Below, piece by piece: positions 17,954-26,164 of a DNA stretch of 64,000 bases. The notes beneath the pieces are model-generated. The model worked only from the letters and a program-made list of their open reading frames with translations. It did no database searches and was not told the origin of the DNA. Positions within the stretch are counted from its first letter, which is position 1. Each line of letters opens with the position of its first letter. This DNA comes from Pseudomonas sp. SORT22. GTDB lineage: Bacteria > Pseudomonadota > Gammaproteobacteria > Pseudomonadales > Pseudomonadaceae. The position numbers and the translations under genes are program-made. The stretch covers positions 186,001 through 250,000 of the forward strand of contig NZ_CP071007.1 of NCBI RefSeq assembly GCF_018417635.1. Reading direction: 5' to 3'.

Positions 17954-20824
17954 ATGACACTCGGTTCCGACTCCCTGAGCGCCCCAGCCCAAGCGCGCCG
18001 GAGTATTCGCAAACACTTCGCACCGCAACTGGCTGTCGAGCGCACCCGCCTGCTGTATCAAGGCTCGTTGCTGCCGACCCTGTTCATGCTGCTCAACGGC
18101 CTTGTCTGTGCCTGGCTGCTATGGAACCCGGCGCGTTACCTGCTGGTCAGCGTCTGGGTGGTCTGGCTGATGGCGCTGGTGGCGTTGCGGGTGATCCAGG
18201 TGGCCGCTTTCGATGCTGCCATGCCCGATCGGCAAGCCCAGCCGACCTGGTGGCGGATGTTTTTGCTCGGTTCGGCCTTCAGCGGCCTGACCCTGGCCAG
18301 CGCGGCGATTGCCCTGGTGCCGGTGGACAACTTCGTCCAGCAGGCCTGGGTGTTTGGCCTGCTGGGGGCGGCGACGCTATCGGCCAGCGTTGCCTATGCC
18401 GTCAGCCTGCCGGCGTTTCTCAGTTTTACCTTGCCCTGCCTGCTGCCGCCGATTGCTTTCCTGTTCTGGAGTGGCGACGAACAGCAGCGCGGCTGGGGCT
18501 GGCTTGGGCTGATTCTGTTGATTGCGCTGTCGGTGGTGGCCTGGCAGGTCAACCGGCTGATCGAACGCGGATTGCTGCGACGCTTTCAGAATCAGGAGCT
18601 GATCGAACACCTGCAAGCGGCGCAAAGCCGCAGCGAGAGCCTCAACCAGGCATTGGCCGAGGAGGTCGAACAGCGCCGGTTGATCGAGGAACAGCTGCGT
18701 GAGGCGCAGGTTGGGCTGGAGTCGCGGGTGGCCCAGCGCAGCCAGGAACTCGATGTCGCCAACCAGGCCCTGAGCAAAAGCGAGCAGCGCCTGGCCCTGG
18801 CGCTAGAGGCCAGCGAGCTGGGGCTTTGGGACTGGAACCTGGACACCGACGAGATCCACCACACGCAATTGCGCGAGCTGTTTGGCCTGGAGCCTGAACA
18901 AGTCCAGGAAATGCTCGCGCACCTCAAGCCACGTTTGCATCCCGATGACGTGCCGCTGCTCAAGCGTACCCTGGTCGAACACCTCAAGGGCCGCAGCGAG
19001 GACTACCGCATCGACTACCGGGTGCGTCACCGCCTGGGCCATTGGTGCTGGATTGAGGACCGTGGCCGGGCGGTGGAACGTGATGCCAGCGGGCGGGTGC
19101 TGCGCATGCTCGGCACCCGCCGGGAAATCAGCGCGCAAAAAGCCCAGGAGGAACAGCAGCGTCTGGCTGCCACGGTGTTTGAAGCCGCCAGTGAAGGCAT
19201 TGTGATTCTTGACCCTGACTATGTACTGCTGGCCGTCAATCAGGCCTTCTGCCGGGTTACCGGCTACAGCCGCGAAGAACTATTGCAAGGGCGGTTGCTG
19301 GAGCTGGCGTGCAGCCTTGATGCTCGTCGACATTCACAGGCTATCGAACTGGCCCTGGAGCAACAGGGCAGCTGGCAAGGCGAACTGGTCGAGGCGCGCA
19401 AGAACGGTGAGCTTTATCCTCAGTGGCTGCAGCTTAACGGCGTACGTGATGCCCGCGGCAACCTGACCAGCATCGTCGGCTTCTTTACCGACCTGTCGGC
19501 GCGCCGTGAGTCTGAAGAGCGCCTGCGCTACCTGGCCCACTATGATGAACTGACGGGCCTGGCCAACCGCGCCTTGTTCCGCCTGCGCCTGCACGAGGCC
19601 GGCGAGCGCCTGCGCCAGAGCGGTCGCGGCCTGGCCCTACTGCACATCGACCTGGACCGCTTCAAGCTGCTCAACGACAGCCTTGGCCATGAAGTTGCCG
19701 ACCATTTGCTCAAACAGATGGCCCAGCGCATCAGTAATGCCATGCCCGAGGCCGACACCGTGGCGCGGCTTTCCGGCGACGAGTTTGCCGTGCTGTTCGA
19801 TGCCTACAGCAACCTGTCGAGCTTGGTGCGAGTGGCTAGCCGCCTGCTCGACAAGCTACGCGTGCCCCTGCGGGTCGATGGTCACGAGCTGGTGATCAGC
19901 GCTTCGGTGGGCATTAGCCTGCTGGCCGACACCTCGCGGGATGTCACGGTGCTGGTCAGCCAGGCCAATACCGCCATGCAGCACGCCAAGCACCTGGGTG
20001 GCGACAACTTCCAGTTCTACACCGAGAGCCTGCAGGCCAGCACCCTGCAGCGCCTGCAGCTGGAAAACCACCTGCGCAAGGCCATCGAAGAGCGGCAACT
20101 GCAGGTCTACTACCAACCCAAGCTGTGCCTGGCCACTGGCCGCCTGCATGCGGCCGAGGCGCTGGTGCGCTGGCAGCATCCGCAGTGGGGCATGGTGCCG
20201 CCGTCGGACTTCATCGGCCTGGCCGAAGAAACCGGGCTGATTGCGCCGATGGGCGAATTCGTCCTGCGCCAGGCCTGCTGGCAGGCTTGCGAGTGGCAGC
20301 GCATGGGCCTTGCGCCGATTCGCGTGTCGGTGAACCTGTCGGTATATCAGTTGCGCCAGGGCAAGCTGGTCAGCCTGGTGCGCCAGGTTTTGGAAGAAAG
20401 CGGCCTGGCCCCGCACTTGCTGGAACTGGAACTGACCGAGAGCCAGTTGCTCGACAGCGTCGAGCACATCATCGCCACCTTCCGCCAATTGCATGAGCTG
20501 GGGGTGAAGCTTGCGATCGACGACTTTGGCACCGGCTATTCATCGCTCAGCTACCTCAAGCGTTTCCCGGTGGACTACGTGAAGATCGATCAGGCCTTTA
20601 TCCGGGGCCTGCGCGAGGGCAGCGAGGACGCGGCGATCACCCGGGCAATCATCGCCATGGCCCAGAGCCTGGACCTGCAGGTGGTTGCCGAGGGCGTCGA
20701 GACCGCTGAACAGCTGGACTTCCTGCGCAAGCAAGGCTGCAACGAAGTGCAGGGCTACCTGATCAGCCGGCCGGTGCCGGCGCAGGAACTGGCCGGTTTA
20801 CTGGCCAGCCGCTACAGCTTTTAA
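17954..20824 (+). CDS. Membrane PAS-GGDEF-EAL cyclic-di-GMP protein
   Basis: A 956-residue dual-domain protein for cyclic-di-GMP turnover at the inner membrane. Order: about six hydrophobic segments (residues 30-205), a coiled coil (205-275), a PAS domain with PAC (275-390), a second PAS (395-515), a GGDEF domain with the variant signature SGDEF near residue 605, and an EAL domain from about 690 with EALVRW near residue 734, the NLS and ELTES positions, DDFGTGYSSL, YVKID, and EGVET. All catalytic residues of an active phosphodiesterase appear present; SGDEF is often still cyclase-competent. The start at 17954 (MTLGSDSL) is chosen over 17903. The stop interlocks with the convergent zwf stop in TTAA. 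Confidence 0.92.
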   Translation: MTLGSDSLSAPAQARRSIRKHFAPQLAVERTRLLYQGSLLPTLFMLLNGLVCAWLLWNPARYLLVSVWVVWLMALVALRVIQVAAFDAAMPDRQAQPTWWRMFLLGSAFSGLTLASAAIALVPVDNFVQQAWVFGLLGAATLSASVAYAVSLPAFLSFTLPCLLPPIAFLFWSGDEQQRGWGWLGLILLIALSVVAWQVNRLIERGLLRRFQNQELIEHLQAAQSRSESLNQALAEEVEQRRLIEEQLREAQVGLESRVAQRSQELDVANQALSKSEQRLALALEASELGLWDWNLDTDEIHHTQLRELFGLEPEQVQEMLAHLKPRLHPDDVPLLKRTLVEHLKGRSEDYRIDYRVRHRLGHWCWIEDRGRAVERDASGRVLRMLGTRREISAQKAQEEQQRLAATVFEAASEGIVILDPDYVLLAVNQAFCRVTGYSREELLQGRLLELACSLDARRHSQAIELALEQQGSWQGELVEARKNGELYPQWLQLNGVRDARGNLTSIVGFFTDLSARRESEERLRYLAHYDELTGLANRALFRLRLHEAGERLRQSGRGLALLHIDLDRFKLLNDSLGHEVADHLLKQMAQRISNAMPEADTVARLSGDEFAVLFDAYSNLSSLVRVASRLLDKLRVPLRVDGHELVISASVGISLLADTSRDVTVLVSQANTAMQHAKHLGGDNFQFYTESLQASTLQRLQLENHLRKAIEERQLQVYYQPKLCLATGRLHAAEALVRWQHPQWGMVPPSDFIGLAEETGLIAPMGEFVLRQACWQACEWQRMGLAPIRVSVNLSVYQLRQGKLVSLVRQVLEESGLAPHLLELELTESQLLDSVEHIIATFRQLHELGVKLAIDDFGTGYSSLSYLKRFPVDYVKIDQAFIRGLREGSEDAAITRAIIAMAQSLDLQVVAEGVETAEQLDFLRKQGCNEVQGYLISRPVPAQELAGLLASRYSF

Positions 20825-22263
20825 AGGTGCCAGGCGCGGCCCTGGTGGGCCAGCAGGCTGTGGGCCTGGTCCGGGCCGTTACTACCGGCGTGGTAGGGGC
20901 GCGGGGCCTGGAAGTGTTCCTGCCAGCCGTTAAGGATCGGGTCGATCCAGGCCCAGGCCGCCTCGACCTCGTCACGGCGCATGAACAGCGTCGAGTCGCC
21001 TTCGAGCACATCCAGCAATAGCCGCTCATAGGCGTCCCAGCGACGGGTCTGGCCGAATACCTGGGCCAGGTTGAGGTTCAGTTCCACCGGCTCCAGGCGC
21101 ATGCCCTTGCCGGGGGTCTTGGTCATCATCTGCAGGCTGATGCGCTCGTCGGGTTGTAGCTGGATCAGCAGCTGGTTGGCCTGATCGCCGTCGAACAGGC
21201 GGTGGGGCACCGGCTTGAACTGGATGACGATCTGCGACGAGCGCTTGGCCAGGCGTTTGCCGGTGCGCAAGTAGAAGGGCACGCCGGCCCAGCGCCAGTT
21301 GTTGATGTGGGCTTCTACGGCGACAAAGGTCTCGGTATCGCTGTCGTTGTCGACATCTTTTTCGAAGTAGTAAGCCGGTACTTCCTGGCCGCCGATCTTG
21401 CCGGCGCTGTACTGGCCGCGCACGGTCTTGTCCTGCACGTCCTGGCCGGTGATCGGTTGCAGGGCCTTGAGGATCTTCACCTTCTCGTCGCGAACCGCTT
21501 CAGCCTCGAATTGTGCCGGCGGCTCCATGGCCACCAGGCACAGCAGCTGCAGCAGGTGGTTCTGCAGCATGTCGCGGGTGGCGCCGGCGCGGTCGTAGTA
21601 GGCGCCACGGTTTTCGACGCCGAGGGTTTCACAGACGCTGATCTGCACATGATCGACCTGGTTGTTGCGCCACACCGGCTCGAGCAGGGCATTGGCAAAG
21701 CGCAGGGCCATGAGGTTCTGCACCGTTTCCTTGCCCAGGTAGTGATCGATACGAAACACCTGCGACTCGGCGAACACCGCGCCGAAGGCCTCGTTGATCG
21801 CCGTGGCCGACTCCAGCGAGTGGCCGATGGGTTTTTCCAGGACGATGCGCGCATCGTGATCGGCAAGCCCGGCGATTTTCAGGTGGTTGGCAATCGGCAC
21901 GAACAGGTTCGGTGCGGTGGCCAGGTAGTAGATCCGGGTCAGGCCGCCGGCTTCACCAAGAAAGCGCGCCAGGCGGACGAAATCGGCGCTTTGCGAGGCG
22001 TCCATGGGGAAGTAGTCCAGGCGCGCCGAGAACCGCGCCCAGACATCCTCGTCGAAGTCGGCACGGGCAATCTGTGCCCGGCAACGGCGTTCGGCGAGTT
22101 TGAGGAATTGATTACGTGGCAGATTGCTGCGGGCCAGGGCGATGATGCGCACGGCGGGGTGCAGGCGAGCCTCGCGATACAGGTGGTAGAGCGCCGGAAG
22201 CAGTTTATGCAGGGCCAGGTCACCGGTGCCGCCGAACACCATGATGTCGCAAGGGATAGTCAA
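20821..22263 (-). CDS. zwf: Glucose-6-phosphate 1-dehydrogenase
   Basis: NAD(P)-dependent first enzyme feeding the Entner-Doudoroff and pentose-phosphate pathways. The 480-residue protein has the nucleotide motif VFGGTGDLALHK at the N-terminus, EKPIGHSLESA, and the active-site signature RIDHYLGKE near residue 180. Start choice: AGGAGA ends directly at the GTG at 22272, too close to use; the TTG at 22263 has correct spacing and gives the usual MTIPCDI start, with GTG 22269 as alternative. P. putida carries three zwf genes; this copy is the one paired with a divergent RpiR regulator and lies outside the edd-glk-zwf-pgl cluster. Confidence 0.92.
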   Translation of the reverse strand: MTIPCDIMVFGGTGDLALHKLLPALYHLYREARLHPAVRIIALARSNLPRNQFLKLAERRCRAQIARADFDEDVWARFSARLDYFPMDASQSADFVRLARFLGEAGGLTRIYYLATAPNLFVPIANHLKIAGLADHDARIVLEKPIGHSLESATAINEAFGAVFAESQVFRIDHYLGKETVQNLMALRFANALLEPVWRNNQVDHVQISVCETLGVENRGAYYDRAGATRDMLQNHLLQLLCLVAMEPPAQFEAEAVRDEKVKILKALQPITGQDVQDKTVRGQYSAGKIGGQEVPAYYFEKDVDNDSDTETFVAVEAHINNWRWAGVPFYLRTGKRLAKRSSQIVIQFKPVPHRLFDGDQANQLLIQLQPDERISLQMMTKTPGKGMRLEPVELNLNLAQVFGQTRRWDAYERLLLDVLEGDSTLFMRRDEVEAAWAWIDPILNGWQEHFQAPRPYHAGSNGPDQAHSLLAHQGRAWHL

Positions 22264-22308
22264 TACCACCACTCTCCTAGTTCGTTTAGCTGGGCGGGTC
22301 GCCGGTCA

Positions 22309-22323
22309 TGTAGTATAACTACA
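22309..22323. promoter_or_regulatory. HexR-like operator between zwf and the RpiR gene
   Basis: TGTAGTATAACTACA has two perfect 6-bp arms around ATA. It fits the known HexR consensus pattern TGTAATTAAATTACA in layout and spacing. It is midway between the divergent zwf and RpiR starts (about 45 bp from each), so the RpiR paralogue likely controls both through it. Confidence 0.7.
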
Positions 22324-22367
22324 AGAAAGCTACAACCCGGTCAGTCGATCATAACCGAGTCCTGCCC

Positions 22368-23234
22368 TTGAATCTGTTGCAACACATCGCCCAGTCGCGC
22401 CATCTGCTACGCAAATCGGAACTCAAGGTTGCCGATCACGTGCTGCTTGATCCAGCGGCCGTCATGCATAGCTCCATGGCCGACCTTGCCCACAGCGTCG
22501 GCATCAGCGAGCCGACCATCGTGCGTTTTTGCCGTGCGATCGGTTGTTCCGGTTTCCAGGACCTCAAGCTCAAGCTGGCCCAGAGCCTGGCGGCGGGCGC
22601 GAGTTTTGGCCAGTTCGCCATTCACGAAGACGACTCGGTTGCCGACTACAGCCTGAAGATCTTCGACACCACCCTGCATACCCTGATGGAAGTGCGCGAG
22701 CACCTCGATCCACAGGCTTTGCAGCGTGCGGTATCCGCCATGGCCCAGGCCCAGCGTGTCGAGTTCTACGGTTTTGGTGCCTCCGGCGCGGTAGCGGCCG
22801 ATGCCCAGCACAAGTTCTTCCGCCTGCTGCTGACGGCGGCGGCGTATTCCGACCCGCACATGCAGGCGATGTCGGCGGTCACCCTCAAACCGGGCGATGT
22901 AGCCATCTGCATTTCCCAGTCGGGGCGCTCCAAGGACCTGCTGATCACCGCCAACCTGGTGCGTGAAAGCGGCGCCACGCTGATCACCCTGTGCCCGAGC
23001 CAGACGCCGTTGGCGGAGCTGTCGACCGTCAACCTGGCCATCGATGTGCACGAAGACACCGAAATCTACACCCCGCTGACCTCGCGCATTGCCCACCTGG
23101 TGGTGATCGACGTGCTGGCCATGGGCGTGGCCATGGCCCGCGGGCCGAGCCTGGTCAACCACCTCAAGAGCGTCAAACGCAGTCTGCGCAGCCTGCGCCT
23201 GTCGCCCAAGTCGATCAAGGCGATGGACGACTGA
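22368..23234 (+). CDS. RpiR-family sugar-phosphate-responsive regulator
   Basis: A 288-residue RpiR/HexR-type repressor: an N-terminal helix-turn-helix (ADLAHSVGISEPTIVRFCRAIGCSGF, residues 38-63) and a C-terminal SIS domain (about 125-255, with GFGASGAVAADAQHKFF and CISQSGRSKDLLI) that binds phosphosugars such as KDPG. The start is TTG at 22368 with only a weak CGAGT ribosome site; no better ATG is near the conserved N-terminus. It is divergent from zwf across an operator-like palindrome, so it is probably a second, zwf-dedicated HexR-like regulator; it is clearly not the HexR of the edd cluster by sequence as I recall that protein. Confidence 0.87.
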   Translation: MNLLQHIAQSRHLLRKSELKVADHVLLDPAAVMHSSMADLAHSVGISEPTIVRFCRAIGCSGFQDLKLKLAQSLAAGASFGQFAIHEDDSVADYSLKIFDTTLHTLMEVREHLDPQALQRAVSAMAQAQRVEFYGFGASGAVAADAQHKFFRLLLTAAAYSDPHMQAMSAVTLKPGDVAICISQSGRSKDLLITANLVRESGATLITLCPSQTPLAELSTVNLAIDVHEDTEIYTPLTSRIAHLVVIDVLAMGVAMARGPSLVNHLKSVKRSLRSLRLSPKSIKAMDD

Positions 23235-23336
23235 GACCTGTAGGCGCGGGTTCATTGATTTGTCATTGGCCCGCCGCCAAACCGTAATGCCACGACGTCA
23301 GGCTGAAGCTCCCGCACTCGATAAGGGAGATATGCA

Positions 23337-23555
23337 ATGGCTCGTGAATTCGATGGCTCGTACCAACCCAACGCCAAATCCCGCAAACAGCAGGAAAAAG
23401 ACCAGCGCCGCATGGAGTTTCGCCGCGCGATCGAAAGCTACTCCGAGCAGCGCCGTCTGCTGCAGGACATCACCGACTACCCCGATTTGCAGGCCGTCAG
23501 CGTGTGGCAGGTATCGGCGGCAGAATCCCCGAGAAACGCTCAACAAGCCCGCTGA
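23337..23555 (+). CDS. Small charged conserved protein
   Basis: A 72-residue, Arg/Gln/Glu-rich protein (MAREFDGSYQPNAKSRKQQE..., then RRMEFRRAIESYSEQRRLLQDI) with a predicted long helix and no membrane segment or signal. A good AAGGGAGA site precedes the ATG. I do not recognise its function. Its last 59 bases overlap, on the opposite strand, the 3' end of the pycR gene. Confidence 0.65.
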   Translation: MAREFDGSYQPNAKSRKQQEKDQRRMEFRRAIESYSEQRRLLQDITDYPDLQAVSVWQVSAAESPRNAQQAR

Positions 23556-24459
23556 TCTGTGCACGTTCGCTGCGAATGAACGCTAGAAAGGCCAGGGCCA
23601 CCGGCGATTGCCGCTTGGCCTTGGACTGCACCACACACCAGCTGCGGTACAGCGGCAGCTCTTCGACCGGCAGCTCGCGCAGCACGCCGGTGGCCAGTTC
23701 CAGGTTCAATGCATGGCGGGTCAGCAGGGCGATGCCCAGGCCGGCAATCACGCACTCGCGCTGGGCATCGGCCGAGGCCACTTCCAGCGTCTGAGTGAAG
23801 TGCACGCGCTTTTCCTTGAAGTACTCTTCGCAAGCCTTGCGTGTGCCCGAGCCCTGTTCGCGTACCAATAGCGTGTGCGGCTCAAGGTCTTGCAAACGCA
23901 GGCTGTCGAGCTTGCACAGCGGATGATCGGGCGGCGCCACGGCAACGATCGGATTGTTGAGGAACGGCAGGAACTCCAGGCCCATGTCCTGGGGCACCAT
24001 GGACATAATGATCAGGTCATCACGGTTGTCCGAGAGGCGACGTATGGCCTGGGCGCGGTTGACCACCGTGAGGGTAAGATTGACCTCGGGGTGCAAACGC
24101 TTGAAGGCCGCGAACAGATGCGGGACGAAGTACTTGGCGCTGGATTCGACCGCCAGCTTCAATTGCCCCTGCAGCGAGCCCTGCATGTCGGAGAGCTGCA
24201 TGTCGAGGCTCTCCAGGCGCCCGAAGATATCGCGGCTGGCGCGTTGCAGCGCTTCAGCGGCTTCGGTCAGGTAGAGCTTCTTGCCGACATACTCGAACAG
24301 CGGCTGGCCGACCAGTTCTTCCAATTGGCGGATCTGTAGACTAACGGCGGGTTGCGTCAGGTTCATCTCCTCGGCTGCCCGGCTGTAGGAACGCAAATCA
24401 CAGACCTCATTGAAGATCTGAAGTTGACGCAATGTCATACGCATCAATGACTTACGCAT
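23497..24459 (-). CDS. pycR: LysR-type regulator of pyruvate carboxylase
   Basis: A 320-residue LysR-family activator: winged HTH at residues 6-65 (LRQLQIFNEVCDLRSYSRAAEEMNLTQPAVSLQI) and a periplasmic-binding-like effector domain (88-300). It is divergent from pycA/pycB, the arrangement described for PycR of P. aeruginosa, where it controls pyruvate carboxylase and affects virulence and lipid metabolism. I chose the ATG at 24459, preceded by GAGAGA, over a TTG three codons upstream. Its 3' end overlaps a small convergent gene by 59 bp. Confidence 0.88.
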   Translation of the reverse strand: MRKSLMRMTLRQLQIFNEVCDLRSYSRAAEEMNLTQPAVSLQIRQLEELVGQPLFEYVGKKLYLTEAAEALQRASRDIFGRLESLDMQLSDMQGSLQGQLKLAVESSAKYFVPHLFAAFKRLHPEVNLTLTVVNRAQAIRRLSDNRDDLIIMSMVPQDMGLEFLPFLNNPIVAVAPPDHPLCKLDSLRLQDLEPHTLLVREQGSGTRKACEEYFKEKRVHFTQTLEVASADAQRECVIAGLGIALLTRHALNLELATGVLRELPVEELPLYRSWCVVQSKAKRQSPVALAFLAFIRSERAQISGLVERFSGILPPIPATR

Positions 24460-24495
24460 TTCTCTCAAGCCCCGGCAAAACCTTGTAACAGCACT

Positions 24496-24511
24496 ATAAG
24501 CTTTTGCTTAT
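24496..24511. promoter_or_regulatory. LysR-type dyad in the pycR-pycA space
   Basis: ATAAGC-TTTT-GCTTAT is a perfect 6-bp inverted repeat with a 4-bp centre, located 37 bp from the pycR start and about 137 bp from the pycA start. It has the T-N11-A geometry of LysR boxes and is the best PycR binding-site candidate. Confidence 0.55.
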
Positions 24512-24647
24512 GCACACCCTAATAAATATTGATTTTTGTTTATCCAGAGACAGCGCTAGGGTAAAGATGCGACTGGCCAGCGACGATTGGTCACGCGCCG
24601 ACCGGCGTTGCCGGCTCGTTTGTTCTAGCGGCCTTGGGAATACTCCA

Positions 24648-26063
24648 GTGATAAAAAAGATCCTGATCGCCAACCGCGGTGAAATTGCTGTTCGAATCGT
24701 GCGTGCCTGCGCCGAGATGGGCATCCGTTCCGTGGCGATCTACTCCGACGCCGACCGCCATGCCTTGCACGTCAAACGTGCCGACGAGGCCCACAGCATT
24801 GGTGCCGAGCCCCTGGCCGGCTACCTGAACCCGCGCAAGCTGGTGAACCTGGCCGTGGAAACCGGTTGTGATGCGCTGCATCCCGGTTATGGTTTTCTGT
24901 CTGAGAACGCTGAACTTGCTGACATCTGCGCCGAACGCGGTATCAAATTCATAGGCCCGGCTGCTGAAGTCATTCGCCGCATGGGTGACAAGACCGAAGC
25001 CCGCCGCAGCATGATCAAGGCCGGTGTGCCGGTGACCCCGGGCACTGAAGGCAACGTCGCCGATATCCACGAAGCGCTGCTCGAAGGCGACCGCATCGGT
25101 TACCCGGTGATGCTCAAGGCCACTTCCGGTGGTGGCGGCCGCGGTATTCGCCGCTGCAACAGCCGTGAAGAGCTGGAGCAAGCCTTCCCGCGGGTAATCT
25201 CCGAAGCGACCAAGGCCTTCGGTTCTGCGGAAGTGTTCCTGGAAAAATGCATCGTCAACCCGAAACACATCGAGGCGCAAATCCTCGGTGACAGCTTCGG
25301 TAACGTCGTCCACCTGTTCGAGCGCGACTGCTCGATCCAGCGCCGTAACCAGAAACTCATCGAAATCGCCCCGAGCCCGCAACTGACCCCCGAACAGCGC
25401 GCCTATATCGGCGACCTGTCGGTGCGCGCGGCCAAAGCCGTGGGCTACGAGAACGCCGGTACCGTGGAGTTCCTGCTCGCCGATGGCGAAGTGTACTTCA
25501 TGGAGATGAACACCCGGGTGCAGGTGGAACACACCATCACCGAAGAAATCACCGGTATCGACATTGTTCGCGAGCAGATCCGTATTGCCTCCGGCCTGCC
25601 GCTGTCGGTCAAGCAGGAAGACATCCAGCACCGCGGCTTTGCCCTGCAGTTCCGCATCAACGCCGAAGACCCGAAGAACAACTTCCTGCCCAGCTTCGGC
25701 AAGATCACCCGTTACTACGCCCCCGGCGGCCCCGGCGTGCGGACCGACACGGCGATCTATACCGGCTACACCATTCCACCGTTCTACGACTCGATGTGCC
25801 TGAAACTGGTGGTCTGGGCGCTGACCTGGGAAGAAGCCATGGACCGCGGCCTGCGGGCCCTGGACGACATGCGTGTGCAGGGGGTGAAGACCACGGCTGC
25901 CTATTACCAGGAAATCCTGCGCAATCCGGAATTTCGCAGTGGTCAGTTCAATACCAGCTTCGTTGAAAGCCATCCGGAACTGACCAACTACTCGATCAAG
26001 CGCAAACCCGAAGAGCTGGCCCTGGCCATCGCCGCCGCCATCGCCGCACATGCGGGCTTATGA
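24648..26063 (+). CDS. pycA: Pyruvate carboxylase subunit A (biotin carboxylase)
   Basis: ATP-grasp biotin carboxylase component of the two-subunit pyruvate carboxylase, which makes oxaloacetate for anaplerosis. The 471-residue protein starts VIKKILIANRGEIAVRI (GTG start; GGAA upstream), with the ATP-grasp glycine loop KATSGGGGRGIR near residue 160, EKCIVNPKHIE, and the catalytic MNTRVQVEHTITEEITG segment near residue 285. A longer frame to 24504 lacks homology. The pycB gene follows after 101 bp, a gap filled by a hairpin repeat. Confidence 0.94.
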   Translation: MIKKILIANRGEIAVRIVRACAEMGIRSVAIYSDADRHALHVKRADEAHSIGAEPLAGYLNPRKLVNLAVETGCDALHPGYGFLSENAELADICAERGIKFIGPAAEVIRRMGDKTEARRSMIKAGVPVTPGTEGNVADIHEALLEGDRIGYPVMLKATSGGGGRGIRRCNSREELEQAFPRVISEATKAFGSAEVFLEKCIVNPKHIEAQILGDSFGNVVHLFERDCSIQRRNQKLIEIAPSPQLTPEQRAYIGDLSVRAAKAVGYENAGTVEFLLADGEVYFMEMNTRVQVEHTITEEITGIDIVREQIRIASGLPLSVKQEDIQHRGFALQFRINAEDPKNNFLPSFGKITRYYAPGGPGVRTDTAIYTGYTIPPFYDSMCLKLVVWALTWEEAMDRGLRALDDMRVQGVKTTAAYYQEILRNPEFRSGQFNTSFVESHPELTNYSIKRKPEELALAIAAAIAAHAGL

Positions 26064-26070
26064 ATAAGCC

Positions 26071-26150
26071 AGCTGCAAGTTGTTAGCTGCAAGCGACAAG
26101 TCAGAGCCGATCGGCTTTTTCTTGCGGCTTGTAGCTTGAAGCTTGCCGCT
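26071..26150. repeat. Intra-operon hairpin repeat, copy A (pycA|pycB)
   Basis: Imperfect inverted repeat of about 30-bp arms built from AGCTGCAAG and GCTTGAAGCTTG-like words, with a short central piece containing GGCTTTTTCTTG. It fills the gap between pycA and the pycB ribosome site. Related copies occur at 51844, 52768 and 58629. Confidence 0.75.
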
Positions 26151-26164
26151 ATGAGGAGATAAGA

